Below, piece by piece: positions 9,047-16,790 of a DNA stretch of 53,102 bases. Position 1 is the first letter of the stretch. Every line of letters begins with the position of its first letter. The position numbers and the translations under genes were made by a program. The notes beneath the pieces were generated by a model. The model saw only the letters and a list, made by a program, of their open reading frames with translations, was not told the DNA's origin and ran no database searches. The stretch is from Bacteroidales bacterium. Lineage in GTDB: Bacteria; Bacteroidota; Bacteroidia; Bacteroidales; FEN-979. Location of the stretch: assembly GCA_017882335.1 (NCBI GenBank), contig JADGPR010000014.1:1-53102 (forward strand). The letters are read 5' to 3'.

Positions 9047-9298
9047 TACCCGAACCCGGCGTCGGAGAAATTGATTCCTGCGGAGGACGAGACTCGTTTT
9101 GCGGAAAATCCGGAAAATACCCCGCAAAAAATGACACACAAACCCATACGTCTTGATTTTTTGCGGAGACATGTATAAAAAAGTAAGTTTCTCCTGAAAA
9201 AATGCAAAACGGAATATTGAAAATAGGATAAATTCACTAAATTTTAATCTGTTTCACACATTTTTTTCAAAAATATTCAGACCGGATTATTTTCTTAC

Positions 9299-9306
9299 TA
9301 CTTTTG
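9299..9306 (+). promoter_or_regulatory. Candidate -7 box for the lipoprotein/outer membrane gene pair
   Basis: TACTTTTG matches TAnnTTTG, 75 bp before the ATG at 9382. No clear -33 TTTG is visible at the usual 19-21 bp distance, so support is partial. Confidence 0.35.
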
Positions 9307-9381
9307 TAACCTGGCAGGAACTGAAAAGTTCTTATCTTAACAAAATGAATCTTATTTGAGTGTATCTTAAATATCCCCGAA

Positions 9382-9726
9382 ATGAAGCAGTTTTTACTCT
9401 TTTCCGGAGTGGTACTTATAATGGCCCTTGCTGCCTGCCACAAAAGTTCACCAACCCCAGATAATTCCTCAGGTTCTTTCAAATTCACCAGCCTCGTGAC
9501 AAAAGACACGGTGATAAAAATTAATGACCTAACCACTATTAATGCTACAGCTAGCGGAGAAGGATTGACTTATACCTGGACAGCTGATTTTGGCACCTTC
9601 ATCGGTTCGGGTAGCACCGTTCAATGGACTGTATGTCATGCGGATAAATTCACGATCAACTGCACGGTTAAGGATAAAAACAATAACTCCGATACCAGGA
9701 ATGTCACCATCAGGTCCCATGAATAA
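9382..9726 (+). CDS. Small lipoprotein with a PKD/Ig-like domain
   Basis: 114 residues. MKQFLLFSGVVLIMALAAC is a lipoprotein signal peptide with lipobox LAAC (acylated Cys19). The rest is a single beta-sandwich: TINATASGEGLTYTWTADFG and GSTVQWTVCHADKFTINCTV, then KDKNNNSDTRNVTI. This is the pattern of PKD-type domains (xYxWxxxxG ... YTVxxTVxDxxG). It is probably anchored on the outer membrane, facing the periplasm or the surface. Its stop codon overlaps the start of the next gene by 8 bp, so the two products are probably made together. Function unknown. Confidence 0.8.
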   Translation: MKQFLLFSGVVLIMALAACHKSSPTPDNSSGSFKFTSLVTKDTVIKINDLTTINATASGEGLTYTWTADFGTFIGSGSTVQWTVCHADKFTINCTVKDKNNNSDTRNVTIRSHE

Positions 9727-10732
9727 ATTCGCCGGAGCCCTGTTTCTTATCTTCTTCTGTCTTTTACTCCCCGATATTGCTGATTCACAGTGCTGTTCTA
9801 CGGGCAGTCCTTCCGGGGCCTCAGAATACATGGGCGTTCTGGGAAAGAATTATTTTCGCCTGGCTACCTTTTACCGTCACAGTTATTCGGATACCTACTA
9901 CGAAAGCGACAGCCATGCCGATAACAACCCCCTGAAATCGGCCAATTACAATTTTGGTGGATTGACACTCGGATATGGAATCACCAGGCGGCTCACTGTT
10001 GAGATCGACTTCGGTTACTTCATGAACAAGACGCAGTTATATCTTAACACCAATATACCCAAACAAACTGGTTTCGGGTTTTCAAACAGTGGAGTCACCC
10101 TGAAGTATGGTCTTTTCGTCAAACCTACTAAACAAATCGAACTGACAGCCGGCGCAGGCTTCCGTTACCCTTTTACCAGAGATCCTCAAATGGTTGATAA
10201 CGTTCAACTGAACCGTGACATACAGCCATCCACCAATGCATTTGGCATTAATGGCATGCTGTTCTTCAGCATCGGGTTCCCGTCTGTAACCATGCGGGTA
10301 TTTTCTATCAACAGGTACGACTACAATTTTTTCGATAAGACCGATCCTTCGTATCCCACTTTGTATGATTACAAATATGGCAATATCCTTTTGAATTCAG
10401 TTTTTGTATCAAAAAAAATCATGAAGTACCTTTTTGCAATTGTACAATTCCGGAATGAATATAAAACCAATGATAATAGAAGACTCAAAGAGACAGGTGA
10501 AGTGAGCAACCAAGTGAATACCGGCTATGATATTTTTTATGTTTCCCCCCAACTCAGTTACTCAATTGTTGGTAAGTGGAACGTATCCGTGGGTTTTGAC
10601 CAGCCGCTTTACAAGAATTACAAAGGTCACCAGCTTACGCCGGCATATTCCTATGCCATAAGCCTTACACGCGATTTCAACCTTGGCCATAAAGCTCCGA
10701 AAGTTGAGCCTGCAAGAGTGGATTCACAATGA
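9719..10732 (+). CDS. Predicted outer membrane beta-barrel protein
   Basis: The start at 9719 gives MNKFAGALFLIFFCLLLPDI, a signal peptide ending after ADSQ. The frame extends back to 9590, but that would overlap the upstream lipoprotein gene by more than 130 bp. The roughly 337-residue product has alternating hydrophobic beta-strands (RLTVEIDFGYF, QIELTAGAGFRYPF, SVTMRVFSINRYDYNFF, WNVSVGFDQPLYKNY) typical of a barrel. A Cys-Cys pair sits just after the cleavage site (SQCCSTG). It is translationally coupled to the lipoprotein at 9382. I recognise no named family; it could be a transporter-like channel or structural porin. Confidence 0.75.
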   Translation: MNKFAGALFLIFFCLLLPDIADSQCCSTGSPSGASEYMGVLGKNYFRLATFYRHSYSDTYYESDSHADNNPLKSANYNFGGLTLGYGITRRLTVEIDFGYFMNKTQLYLNTNIPKQTGFGFSNSGVTLKYGLFVKPTKQIELTAGAGFRYPFTRDPQMVDNVQLNRDIQPSTNAFGINGMLFFSIGFPSVTMRVFSINRYDYNFFDKTDPSYPTLYDYKYGNILLNSVFVSKKIMKYLFAIVQFRNEYKTNDNRRLKETGEVSNQVNTGYDIFYVSPQLSYSIVGKWNVSVGFDQPLYKNYKGHQLTPAYSYAISLTRDFNLGHKAPKVEPARVDSQ

Positions 10733-10758
10733 CATCCTGCAATCCTGCAAGACGGATA

Positions 10759-13428
10759 TCAGATGGACTGCCGATAGGGTAATTCAACGCTTTCAGCTAT
10801 ACAGATGGATTGCAGTTTCCCCAATGACCATGGCAGATTATAATTATAAAGATCTCCGTAGGGTCGTTTCAAAAGCGTGATCAGGTAACGGGTATCTTTA
10901 TCGTGTTCTGATTGTATCCGGGATTCAATTTCCTCCCAGTCGGGGGAACATAATTTTAAAGTGATAAATAATTCGGTTTCCATCGACGACAGCGTGATCG
11001 TGTTCAGGTCGTCCGTTAGCAGTTTGTTTTTTGTACGGTTGAGGTGGCGTTCGCCGAATTCGGAAAGTACCTGCATATATTTCCCGAACAGGATGTGTTC
11101 ATTGAGAAGAAATACGATGCCGGATGAATCAAAAGCCCTCCAGAAGGCAAGGGGGTGAGGTTGGCATAAAAACCTGCCAAGCATAAAAGCCCCGGCAGAA
11201 AACCCACTGAGCATATCTTTTTGGCAAAGCCGGATCATGCTTCTGAAAAACAAAATCTTCCTTTCGGTTGAAAGCAAACTATAGATTTTATGCTGGTCCA
11301 GGTGCGATCCGATCCCGCTTTTCAGAATTTCCGTACAATAATAATCCATGTGGACATCAAACCAGCCGTTCACGAATTCAACTGCTTTCTGAGGTTGTTG
11401 GTCATAATCATTGCGAATCAGTTTGACCAGGTCCGGCAGTGTCATTGCCTCTTCGGTCTTCAGCGTGTCAAGGATCTCCTGGTAAGAACCATAGGCTTTG
11501 GCCATATTGATGAATACCTTTTCTTCCTTTTCTTCCATTTTTAGGGATTTGCCTTCCAGGTATTTCTGAAATCGAGCAGGTTTATAATTGGCTTTACCGA
11601 TATAGATGCAGTGATGCTTACTCGACACCGTGATCCATTCACCCTCCTGGATGATCATCCCGGTATCATTAGTGATGGCATTTTCAGCAAGGCTCATATG
11701 ATGGTTTTTCAGGTTGATGAAAGCAGGTATGCCATATCCCAGGCAGGCCGTCACCACGTGAATGGCCAATGGGTTCATGCTTAGTATGGCATCCAGTTCA
11801 CCCATGAAGATGGTTTCCGAGGGAATAAAATTTTCCTTGCAGAGGCAGACCTTCTCTCCTTTTTTTTTCACTTCCAGGGCTTTTGCCATGGAGAAATAGA
11901 TTTTTGTCGATACCGCGGACCTGGGAAGTACCGAAACACCATAACCGAAAAGTGTCAGGGATTTTAACGAGAGATCATCTATCCGCTCGGAGAAGATCTG
12001 GCGCAGATGGTAAGGTCGGATCAGTTGGATCACTCTCTTTTTTGAGATGATTTTTTTTTGGTAAAGGTCGATGGCTGTCAGAAGCGTTGACCTGCCAGTG
12101 AGTTCAGACATGTTCAGCTGGAGAATGGCAAAAAGCGAAATCCCTTCAAAGGATTCCACAGCAAACTCAATGGTTGCCGGTGATCTGAGTTTCACTTCCA
12201 GTTTTGGCAACATGGGTGTGAAATGATAGATGGCTGGAAATTCCTCCATTATTTCATTACGGTCAAAGTACTCTCTTTGCTCCGCGTGAATGGTCCCGGT
12301 CATGATCTCCTCACCGAAAATTTCCCGGACGCTTTCGATCTGTATCCCAAGCCCGGTGCGGGGATGACGGCTGTACAGGACCCCTGGATAAGAATCCTGG
12401 TTCCGAACCGTCCATACCATTTTTTGCAGTATCAATGCAGGAAAAGTAACATGTCCCCGCTGAAAAGTATAGATCAGGTCCTGGTTCCGCGTGTAAAAGC
12501 TATGCGAAACACCCATAAACCTCTTCACCTGGTAATGTGCATCATGTAAGATCCGTTCGTCGATGTGTTCGATTTTTTTGAAAAGAAAAGCGATCTGTTC
12601 TTCTATATCTTCCACAACCGGAACGCAGTTATCTTTCTTTTTACGAAAGAATTCCTGCTCCGAACCCAGGATTTGGCACAAGGACTGAAGATTATTCAGG
12701 TAGATTTTATTTGCCACGGGGAGCCCATATTGACGCTCAAGCGACTGAAAGCTGAGCTTTGTAACCCCGACATTAAGGTAGGTCGGCATCAGTCCAGGGA
12801 TGTAATGTGGAGTTGCCGACCGCATCGCAAAAACCAGGGCATGATCAGGATCTCCCAGCTTTTCGCCCGTCATCTTTTCCAGGTTGGATATGGCAGCCTG
12901 GAGACAGGCTTCTCTCACCCGTGCATTTAACTGGTATGATTGTGAAGTCAGCACGCAGAAATCCGGCACAGGATAGCCTTCCTGGTAAAGGTCGAGCAGC
13001 ACTTTCCCTTTCTGGCTCAAGAGAAGTTCGTCGTAGGGATACGTTGTGGCTGCCGGGACGACCGAATCGTTTTCGATAAAATGCAGCGACCCGAATTTTG
13101 ATTGCAGCGACTTCAGATATTGGTTCGAGAGGGATTCTCTTTTTTTCCGGGCAATGGCATTATTGTTTAAAGAGGCAATGAGGATATCCAGGTACTGTAA
13201 TGCCTGTTCCCGGTCGGACTGGCATAGGATTGAGACATCGATATTTCTTAACGGAAACGATCGAAATGTCTGCTCTCCTAGGTTTTTAAATTCCAATTCA
13301 GGCATCAGAAAACCGGGAGAACCTCCCGCCACCCCTTCATCAAACGGATGCGAAAGTACCTGCTGAACTGAATAATAATTCGGGTAATAAGCCCTCAGGC
13401 GGAATTCTGTTTTAGGTTTTCGGGACAT
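10759..13428 (-). CDS. PPDK-like protein: ATP-grasp and phospho-His domains without the PEP barrel
   Basis: 889 residues. An N-terminal region of about 130 residues has no assignment. Residues 138-161 (LSQKGKVLLDLYQEGYPVPD) match the 'KGxxLAEM...G.PVP' start of PEP synthase/PPDK ATP-binding domains. AMRSATPHYIPGLMPTYLNV (201-220) matches the 'VRSGAxxSMPGMMDTILN' ATP loop with its Arg (Arg203), and VLYSRHPRTG is at 350-359. The swivelling phospho-His domain follows; His557 in LAIHVVTACLGYGIPAF aligns with the catalytic His of TSHAAVVARGMGKP, but the preceding Thr-Ser is lost. After about residue 640 there is no PEP/pyruvate TIM barrel, only a helical region of about 250 residues. It may transfer phosphate from ATP to an unknown acceptor or be regulatory. 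It is a single gene, convergent with the outer membrane gene. Frame and domains are clear, function is not. Confidence 0.85.
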   Translation of the reverse strand: MSRKPKTEFRLRAYYPNYYSVQQVLSHPFDEGVAGGSPGFLMPELEFKNLGEQTFRSFPLRNIDVSILCQSDREQALQYLDILIASLNNNAIARKKRESLSNQYLKSLQSKFGSLHFIENDSVVPAATTYPYDELLLSQKGKVLLDLYQEGYPVPDFCVLTSQSYQLNARVREACLQAAISNLEKMTGEKLGDPDHALVFAMRSATPHYIPGLMPTYLNVGVTKLSFQSLERQYGLPVANKIYLNNLQSLCQILGSEQEFFRKKKDNCVPVVEDIEEQIAFLFKKIEHIDERILHDAHYQVKRFMGVSHSFYTRNQDLIYTFQRGHVTFPALILQKMVWTVRNQDSYPGVLYSRHPRTGLGIQIESVREIFGEEIMTGTIHAEQREYFDRNEIMEEFPAIYHFTPMLPKLEVKLRSPATIEFAVESFEGISLFAILQLNMSELTGRSTLLTAIDLYQKKIISKKRVIQLIRPYHLRQIFSERIDDLSLKSLTLFGYGVSVLPRSAVSTKIYFSMAKALEVKKKGEKVCLCKENFIPSETIFMGELDAILSMNPLAIHVVTACLGYGIPAFINLKNHHMSLAENAITNDTGMIIQEGEWITVSSKHHCIYIGKANYKPARFQKYLEGKSLKMEEKEEKVFINMAKAYGSYQEILDTLKTEEAMTLPDLVKLIRNDYDQQPQKAVEFVNGWFDVHMDYYCTEILKSGIGSHLDQHKIYSLLSTERKILFFRSMIRLCQKDMLSGFSAGAFMLGRFLCQPHPLAFWRAFDSSGIVFLLNEHILFGKYMQVLSEFGERHLNRTKNKLLTDDLNTITLSSMETELFITLKLCSPDWEEIESRIQSEHDKDTRYLITLLKRPYGDLYNYNLPWSLGKLQSICIAESVELPYRQSI

Positions 13429-13541
13429 ATCCTGAATTGTGGTGAGATGACAGGTATCTTTTTCAAATTTCCGAAAAATTTTGGATCATCCTTCCAAGAT
13501 ATGATATTAATTATTTCTTACTCCCTAAGGACCGGAATAGA

Positions 13542-13583
13542 AAAATGGCAAAATCATTTTTCTATTTCAGGTTTTGCCATTTT
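13542..13583 (-). terminator. Hairpin terminator with perfect 12-bp stem
   Basis: AAAATGGCAAAA (13542-13553) pairs with TTTTGCCATTTT (13572-13583) across an 18-base loop. On the minus strand the stem ends in TTTTTC just beyond the stop of the gene at 13606-13917, as expected of a terminator. The loop is longer than usual. Confidence 0.65.
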
Positions 13584-13605
13584 CTCATATTACCAATTTA
13601 ACAGG

Positions 13606-13917
13606 TTATCCCCACTTTTTCACAGCTGCACCGATTGCAGGACCTGCTTTCGCAAGATCTTCCGGTTTCATCACCGGCTGGAAATCAATATCTGCATTCA
13701 ACCATATAAAAAATGGTTCTGCTATCGCAGGAATTTCAGATGCATCGTTCATATTTACGATGATATATGCGCCTCTCTGTCCGTCAATTGTTGTAAAATA
13801 GGCCGCTTCTGCCTTTATTTCGGTGAGCAGTTCATTCATCTTTTGTCCAAATTGCGGATTGCTGGTTGCTTCATTACCTTTGTCCACAGGCATCCTGATT
13901 TTCATTATATATCTCAT
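13606..13917 (-). CDS. DUF3303-like small protein
   Basis: 103 residues with the family's overall pattern: MRYIMKIRMPVDKGNEA at the start, IKAEAAYFTTIDGQRGAYII in the middle, VNMNDASEIPAIAEPFF and INFQPVM-like strands followed by MKPEDLAKAGPAIGAAVKKW at the end. It is a ferredoxin-like alpha-beta protein with no signal peptide, so cytoplasmic. The biochemical role of the family is unknown. The start is supported by a good AAAGGAG ribosome binding site 6 bases before the ATG, unusual in this window, and by a TAACTTTG promoter box at 13994-14001. It is a single-gene unit ended by the hairpin at 13542-13583. Confidence 0.8.
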   Translation of the reverse strand: MRYIMKIRMPVDKGNEATSNPQFGQKMNELLTEIKAEAAYFTTIDGQRGAYIIVNMNDASEIPAIAEPFFIWLNADIDFQPVMKPEDLAKAGPAIGAAVKKWG

Positions 13918-13993
13918 ATGATTTCTCCTTTTTATTTAGTAACATAATTTTGAATTCATTTATTCTCAAAAGACAATTTCCTAATTAATTCCA

Positions 13994-14001
13994 CAAAGTT
14001 A
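13994..14001 (-). promoter_or_regulatory. Candidate -7 box for the DUF3303-like gene
   Basis: On the minus strand TAACTTTG matches TAnnTTTG exactly, 77 bp before the start codon at 13917. No convincing -33 box is seen. Confidence 0.4.
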
Positions 14002-14210
14002 ATTCAGAAATAGTCTAAATAAAATTTTTATTTATTTTTTTTTACTCGTACAATCCTCCTTTCAAATCCCGCAGACATCCTTGTCAAATATCCATCCCCT
14101 CATTCTTCATTTTGTCATCAGAATTGTGGGCATGGCTCACCCGGGGGGTGAATTCATTACCGGAACATTTCATAAAGTTGTAGAAAAATAAAATTGCCGA
14201 CAGCGTGAAA

Positions 14211-14238
14211 GAAACTGCCCCAAACATGGGCCAGTTTC
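14211..14238 (-). terminator. Hairpin downstream of the outer membrane gene
   Basis: GAAACTG and CAGTTTC form a 7-bp outer stem around CCC/GGG with one C-C mismatch. It lies 32 bp beyond the stop of the gene at 14270-14842. The minus-strand trailer is only TTTC, so this is a plausible but not ideal intrinsic terminator. Confidence 0.5.
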
Positions 14239-14269
14239 TTCATGATTTGTTCTTCGTCAGCAAAGAGGA

Positions 14270-14842
14270 CTATTTTGAAAGCCTGAAATTAAGGCCTATA
14301 GTAGCATAAGCAAAATTATAGCCGAATTCAGCATTCACCCCAATAAGATTGTTGAAGAAATAGGATCCACCAAAGAAAACGGTAGGTAGAAAGCCCAAAT
14401 GTGAGGATTTTCTTCCTGAGTCATATCCACCATTATTATACATGCTGAACCATGTACCTGCTCCGAAGCCAGCGTAAGTATCCAAACCGGGGACATTCCA
14501 TCCAAAATGATAAGCCCCTCTGAATACAAAACCCAGGTTTGTCCAACTGTATCTGTATTGGACATCCTTGTTTGATAAATGATACCAGAAGAAGGAGGTG
14601 CCAATCTGTCCGCCCAGGCTGATGGTTCCCGGGCCTGCTTTCCAGATGCCGTGATCATAATGAACTACAATGGCCGGTCCAAAGCCGCTGCCACCATAAT
14701 AGGGAACGCCTGGACCAAATCCGAATCCTAATATGCCGTTGCCTTTGCCTGCAGGATCTAAGGGCCCATTACCACTGAAAGACGGAACAGAAAATCCAGC
14801 CATAAGAGCGAGGAAGAGAAAAATTGTTATGCGGTTTTTCAT
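14270..14842 (-). CDS. Small predicted outer membrane beta-barrel protein
   Basis: 190 residues. MKNRITIFLFLALMAGFSVP with cleavage near FSG is a signal peptide. The mature part is Gly- and aromatic-rich with short alternating strands (GPGTISLGGQIGTSFFWYHL, LGFVFRGAYHFGWN, LDTYAGFGAGTWFSMYN) and ends in FAYATIGLNFRLSK, a typical last strand for BAM-dependent insertion. It is probably an eight-stranded barrel, similar in style to many Bacteroidota outer membrane beta-barrel proteins. No operon partner. The specific function is not recognisable. Confidence 0.75.
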   Translation of the reverse strand: MKNRITIFLFLALMAGFSVPSFSGNGPLDPAGKGNGILGFGFGPGVPYYGGSGFGPAIVVHYDHGIWKAGPGTISLGGQIGTSFFWYHLSNKDVQYRYSWTNLGFVFRGAYHFGWNVPGLDTYAGFGAGTWFSMYNNGGYDSGRKSSHLGFLPTVFFGGSYFFNNLIGVNAEFGYNFAYATIGLNFRLSK

Positions 14843-15096
14843 TTTTTTGTTTTTGTTTTTAATTTTAAGTTTAGGAGGAAATTATTGCATTTACGAAAGT
14901 ATGTCTCTTTATTCCGTGACCAGTTACATCATTTTGGGAATAAGTTATATCATTCACACATTTGAGCGATACCAAGTCGGAACAGGCTTGCAACGCATAG
15001 CTTTCTGTTCCGTGTAATTGTTCCGTGTTATTGCTAACTTTACCGGGATTCGTGGGGCTTGGGTCCATACCAACAGAGATGCTACTATCGAATAAA

Positions 15097-15741
15097 ATGA
15101 AGATGAAAAAAATTGTGATGCATTACCTGATCGCCTGTTCTCTCCTGGTTTTCTCCTGCACCTCTTCACTCAAATCCTATAATAAAGCGATTAAAAAAGC
15201 TCCGTTTGACGTCATCATCGTTCCGGGCATCCCTTACCAGGACCAAAACTGGGCGAGCAATATCATGAAGGACCGGGTGCTTTGGTCCTTTTATCTTTAT
15301 TCAAAAGGGATCACCCGTAATGTGATCTATTCGGGCAATTCTGTCTATTCACCTTATGTGGAAGGCAAGATTATGGCGATGCATGCCATAGCGCTGGGGA
15401 TACCACTGGAACACGTTTTCTCTGAAACGAAAGCCGAACACAGCACCGAAAACCTGGTCTATTCATACCGTATGGCAAAGAAAATGGGGTTTGAAAAGAT
15501 CGCTGTCGCAACCGACCTGTTTCAGTCAACCACGCTTAAAACCTATGCCTGGGACCGTAGCATGCCGGTGGTTTTTATTCCGATTGTTTATGATTCCCTG
15601 AATACCTTGAACGTGAATTCCTCTTTATATATTGATCCTTCTTCGGCTTTCGTTGGCGATTTCGTCCCGCTGCCTCAACGAGAGAATATCCTGAAAAGGG
15701 TATTGGGAACCCTGGGTCTGGAAATGCGAAAGGCTGAATGA
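15097..15741 (+). CDS. DUF218 (YdcF/SanA-like) lipoprotein
   Basis: The chosen start at 15097 (MKMKKIVMHYLIACSLLVFSC) gives a lipoprotein signal with acylated Cys21; the frame is open back to 15025 but adds only a hydrophilic stretch. The domain matches PF02698: FDVIIVPGIPYQDQNW, a SKGITRNVIYSGNS strand, YVEGKIMAMHAIALGIPLEH, AEHSTENLVYSYRMAKKMGF and IAVATDLFQSTT, where the conserved E, T/S and N residues line the presumed active site. YdcF binds S-adenosylmethionine and SanA affects envelope permeability, but no reaction is established for most members. Here the domain is periplasmic and lipid-anchored. It stands alone, convergent with the Fnr-like gene. Confidence 0.85.
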   Translation: MKMKKIVMHYLIACSLLVFSCTSSLKSYNKAIKKAPFDVIIVPGIPYQDQNWASNIMKDRVLWSFYLYSKGITRNVIYSGNSVYSPYVEGKIMAMHAIALGIPLEHVFSETKAEHSTENLVYSYRMAKKMGFEKIAVATDLFQSTTLKTYAWDRSMPVVFIPIVYDSLNTLNVNSSLYIDPSSAFVGDFVPLPQRENILKRVLGTLGLEMRKAE

Positions 15742-15778
15742 TCACAGATTGATCTTATCGATGTGACAGTAATTCGGC

Positions 15779-16480
15779 CTATCCTATTCTACTGATCTTT
15801 TTCAAGGCAACGGAATCAAGGAGCTCCATTTCATTGTCTGTGATCCTGATGATTCCGTCATTCTGAAATTCCCTGAGGACTTTCACAGCACTGTCCTTTG
15901 ACATAGCAGAAAGATCAGCCAGATCCTGCTTTGAGATCAGCATAGGGAATTTATTACTTTGAAAAATGTCGTTAAAAAGATAAAGAAGCGTATCAGACAA
16001 ACGGCCGGGCATTTGTTTCTGGGTAAGATTAATTAACCGGTTGTAAGCCGAAAGCGTGTTCCTGCTGAAATCCTTTATGAATTCCTCGGCAAACAGGCTG
16101 TTCTGTTTGATGATCTTTTTAAATACATGAATATCAATAAAGCAAACCGATGATTCCATCAGCGCGGTCACAGTATAGTGGTGCATCAGGTCTAAATAGA
16201 TTCCCGGACCACCGATAAAGTTTGTTGGTTTGACAAGCCTTAGGATAGCATTCCGCTGCTCTATCCCTTCCAGGTATAATTTTGCAAGACCGGAGTTCAC
16301 AGAAATTACATGTGTCATTACCGTTCCTTGCTTGCGAATGGTCTCCCCGGGCTTAAAGACCACATTGATCCGGTTTTTCTGGACTTGTTCCAACTCCTCA
16401 TCGGAAAGTAACCGGAATAAGGATGACTTGCACTCACAAGAAATGCAATTCATTTGTGTTTTCTCTAAATAATCTGGCAT
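15779..16480 (-). CDS. Crp/Fnr-family transcription regulator with N-terminal cysteine cluster
   Basis: 233 residues from the ATG at 16480; the longer frame to 16636 adds an unrelated stretch overlapping promoter elements. Residues 12-17 are CISCEC, and Cys113 lies in ALMESSVCFID, the position of Cys122 in E. coli FNR (SMVCEI). These four cysteines could hold an oxygen- or redox-sensitive Fe-S cluster, though the spacing C-x2-C-x-C differs from FNR. A cyclic-nucleotide-type beta-roll (about 38-115), a dimerisation helix and a winged helix follow. Its recognition helix (MSKDSAVKVL, 194-203) has Asp, Val and Lys where FNR has Glu, Ser and Arg, so its DNA site may differ from TTGAT-N4-ATCAA. It is divergent from the respiratory operon at 16791, the obvious candidate target. 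Confidence 0.9.
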   Translation of the reverse strand: MPDYLEKTQMNCISCECKSSLFRLLSDEELEQVQKNRINVVFKPGETIRKQGTVMTHVISVNSGLAKLYLEGIEQRNAILRLVKPTNFIGGPGIYLDLMHHYTVTALMESSVCFIDIHVFKKIIKQNSLFAEEFIKDFSRNTLSAYNRLINLTQKQMPGRLSDTLLYLFNDIFQSNKFPMLISKQDLADLSAMSKDSAVKVLREFQNDGIIRITDNEMELLDSVALKKISRIG

Positions 16481-16510
16481 TTCTTCCCTGTTTTGGTATT
16501 TTTGTGAATC

Positions 16511-16537
16511 ATCAGGTATATCTGGTTTATACCTGAT
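16511..16537. promoter_or_regulatory. Perfect 10-bp inverted repeat, probable operator or leader hairpin
   Basis: ATCAGGTATA (16511-16520) and TATACCTGAT (16528-16537) are exact reverse complements separated by 7 bp. It lies immediately downstream of a possible minus-strand -7 box (16546-16539), covering the likely transcription start of the Fnr-like gene, where a bound protein would repress. Confidence 0.55.
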
Positions 16538-16553
16538 GTAAAGGTAAAAAAAA

Positions 16554-16567
16554 ATGATATATATCAA
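16554..16567. promoter_or_regulatory. FNR-box-like palindrome
   Basis: ATGATATATATCAA differs from the FNR consensus TTGATnnnnATCAA by one base, and its core TGATATATATCA is a perfect 12-bp palindrome. Position and dyad suggest a site for the adjacent Fnr-like protein, but AT-rich palindromes arise easily and the protein's recognition helix is not FNR-like. Confidence 0.4.
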
Positions 16568-16638
16568 TTTTAATACGTTTTCTTTCCTTGTCGGAGAGGA
16601 ATAATTTCCTGAAAATCGGAGCAATATTCCTAACACTC

Positions 16639-16673
16639 TTTGGGTAATGCCAATGTGTTAAAATGTAGTTTTG
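16639..16673 (+). promoter_or_regulatory. Candidate promoter of respiratory module 1
   Basis: TTTG (16639-16642) and TAGTTTTG (16666-16673) fit the -33 and -7 elements of Bacteroidota promoters with a 23-bp spacer, at the long end of the usual range. It is 118 bp upstream of the ATG at 16791. Confidence 0.45.
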
Positions 16674-16790
16674 ATAACCTGAAAAGGATAATAAATCCCC
16701 CTTGAAGATATATGCCTAAATTGTTGATTATAAGTCAGATAAACCTGTGGTTATAATTGTTAACAAGTAAACAAGTAAAATTTACCAGGT

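Larger units (their letters stand above)
9010..9381. other. Intergenic region with two divergent promoter candidates
   Basis: 372 bp between the secreted protein (minus) and a lipoprotein (plus). Apart from the two TAnnTTTG boxes listed separately and AT-rich sequence I see no gene or repeat here. Confidence 0.5.
13918..14269. other. Intergenic region with a promoter box and a terminator
   Basis: 352 bp between two minus-strand genes. It holds the -7 candidate at 13994-14001 and the hairpin at 14211-14238, plus an AT-rich tract near 14010-14045. No other coding or repeat signal is seen. Confidence 0.5.
16481..16790. other. Divergent control region between the Fnr-like gene and respiratory module 1
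   Basis: 310 bp, AT-rich. It contains the 10-bp dyad, the TGAT...ATCA palindrome and a plus-strand promoter candidate listed separately. A TACCTTTA sequence on the minus strand (16546-16539), one base off the -7 consensus, may serve the regulator gene. AAGTAAACAAGTAAAA precedes the module 1 start. Confidence 0.6.

Noticed and set aside
8927-9178. A plus-strand frame containing KLYPNPASEKL, which looks like the start of a type IX secretion tail
   Set aside because: It lies antisense to the start of the secreted protein gene and its promoter, is short, and lacks the rest of the sorting domain (no later hydrophobic strands or closing Lys-rich end). Taken as coincidence.
13447-13947. A 166-codon plus-strand frame over the DUF3303-like gene and its terminator
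   Set aside because: Cys/Phe/His-rich antisense composition; the minus-strand gene has a ribosome binding site, promoter box, terminator and family match.
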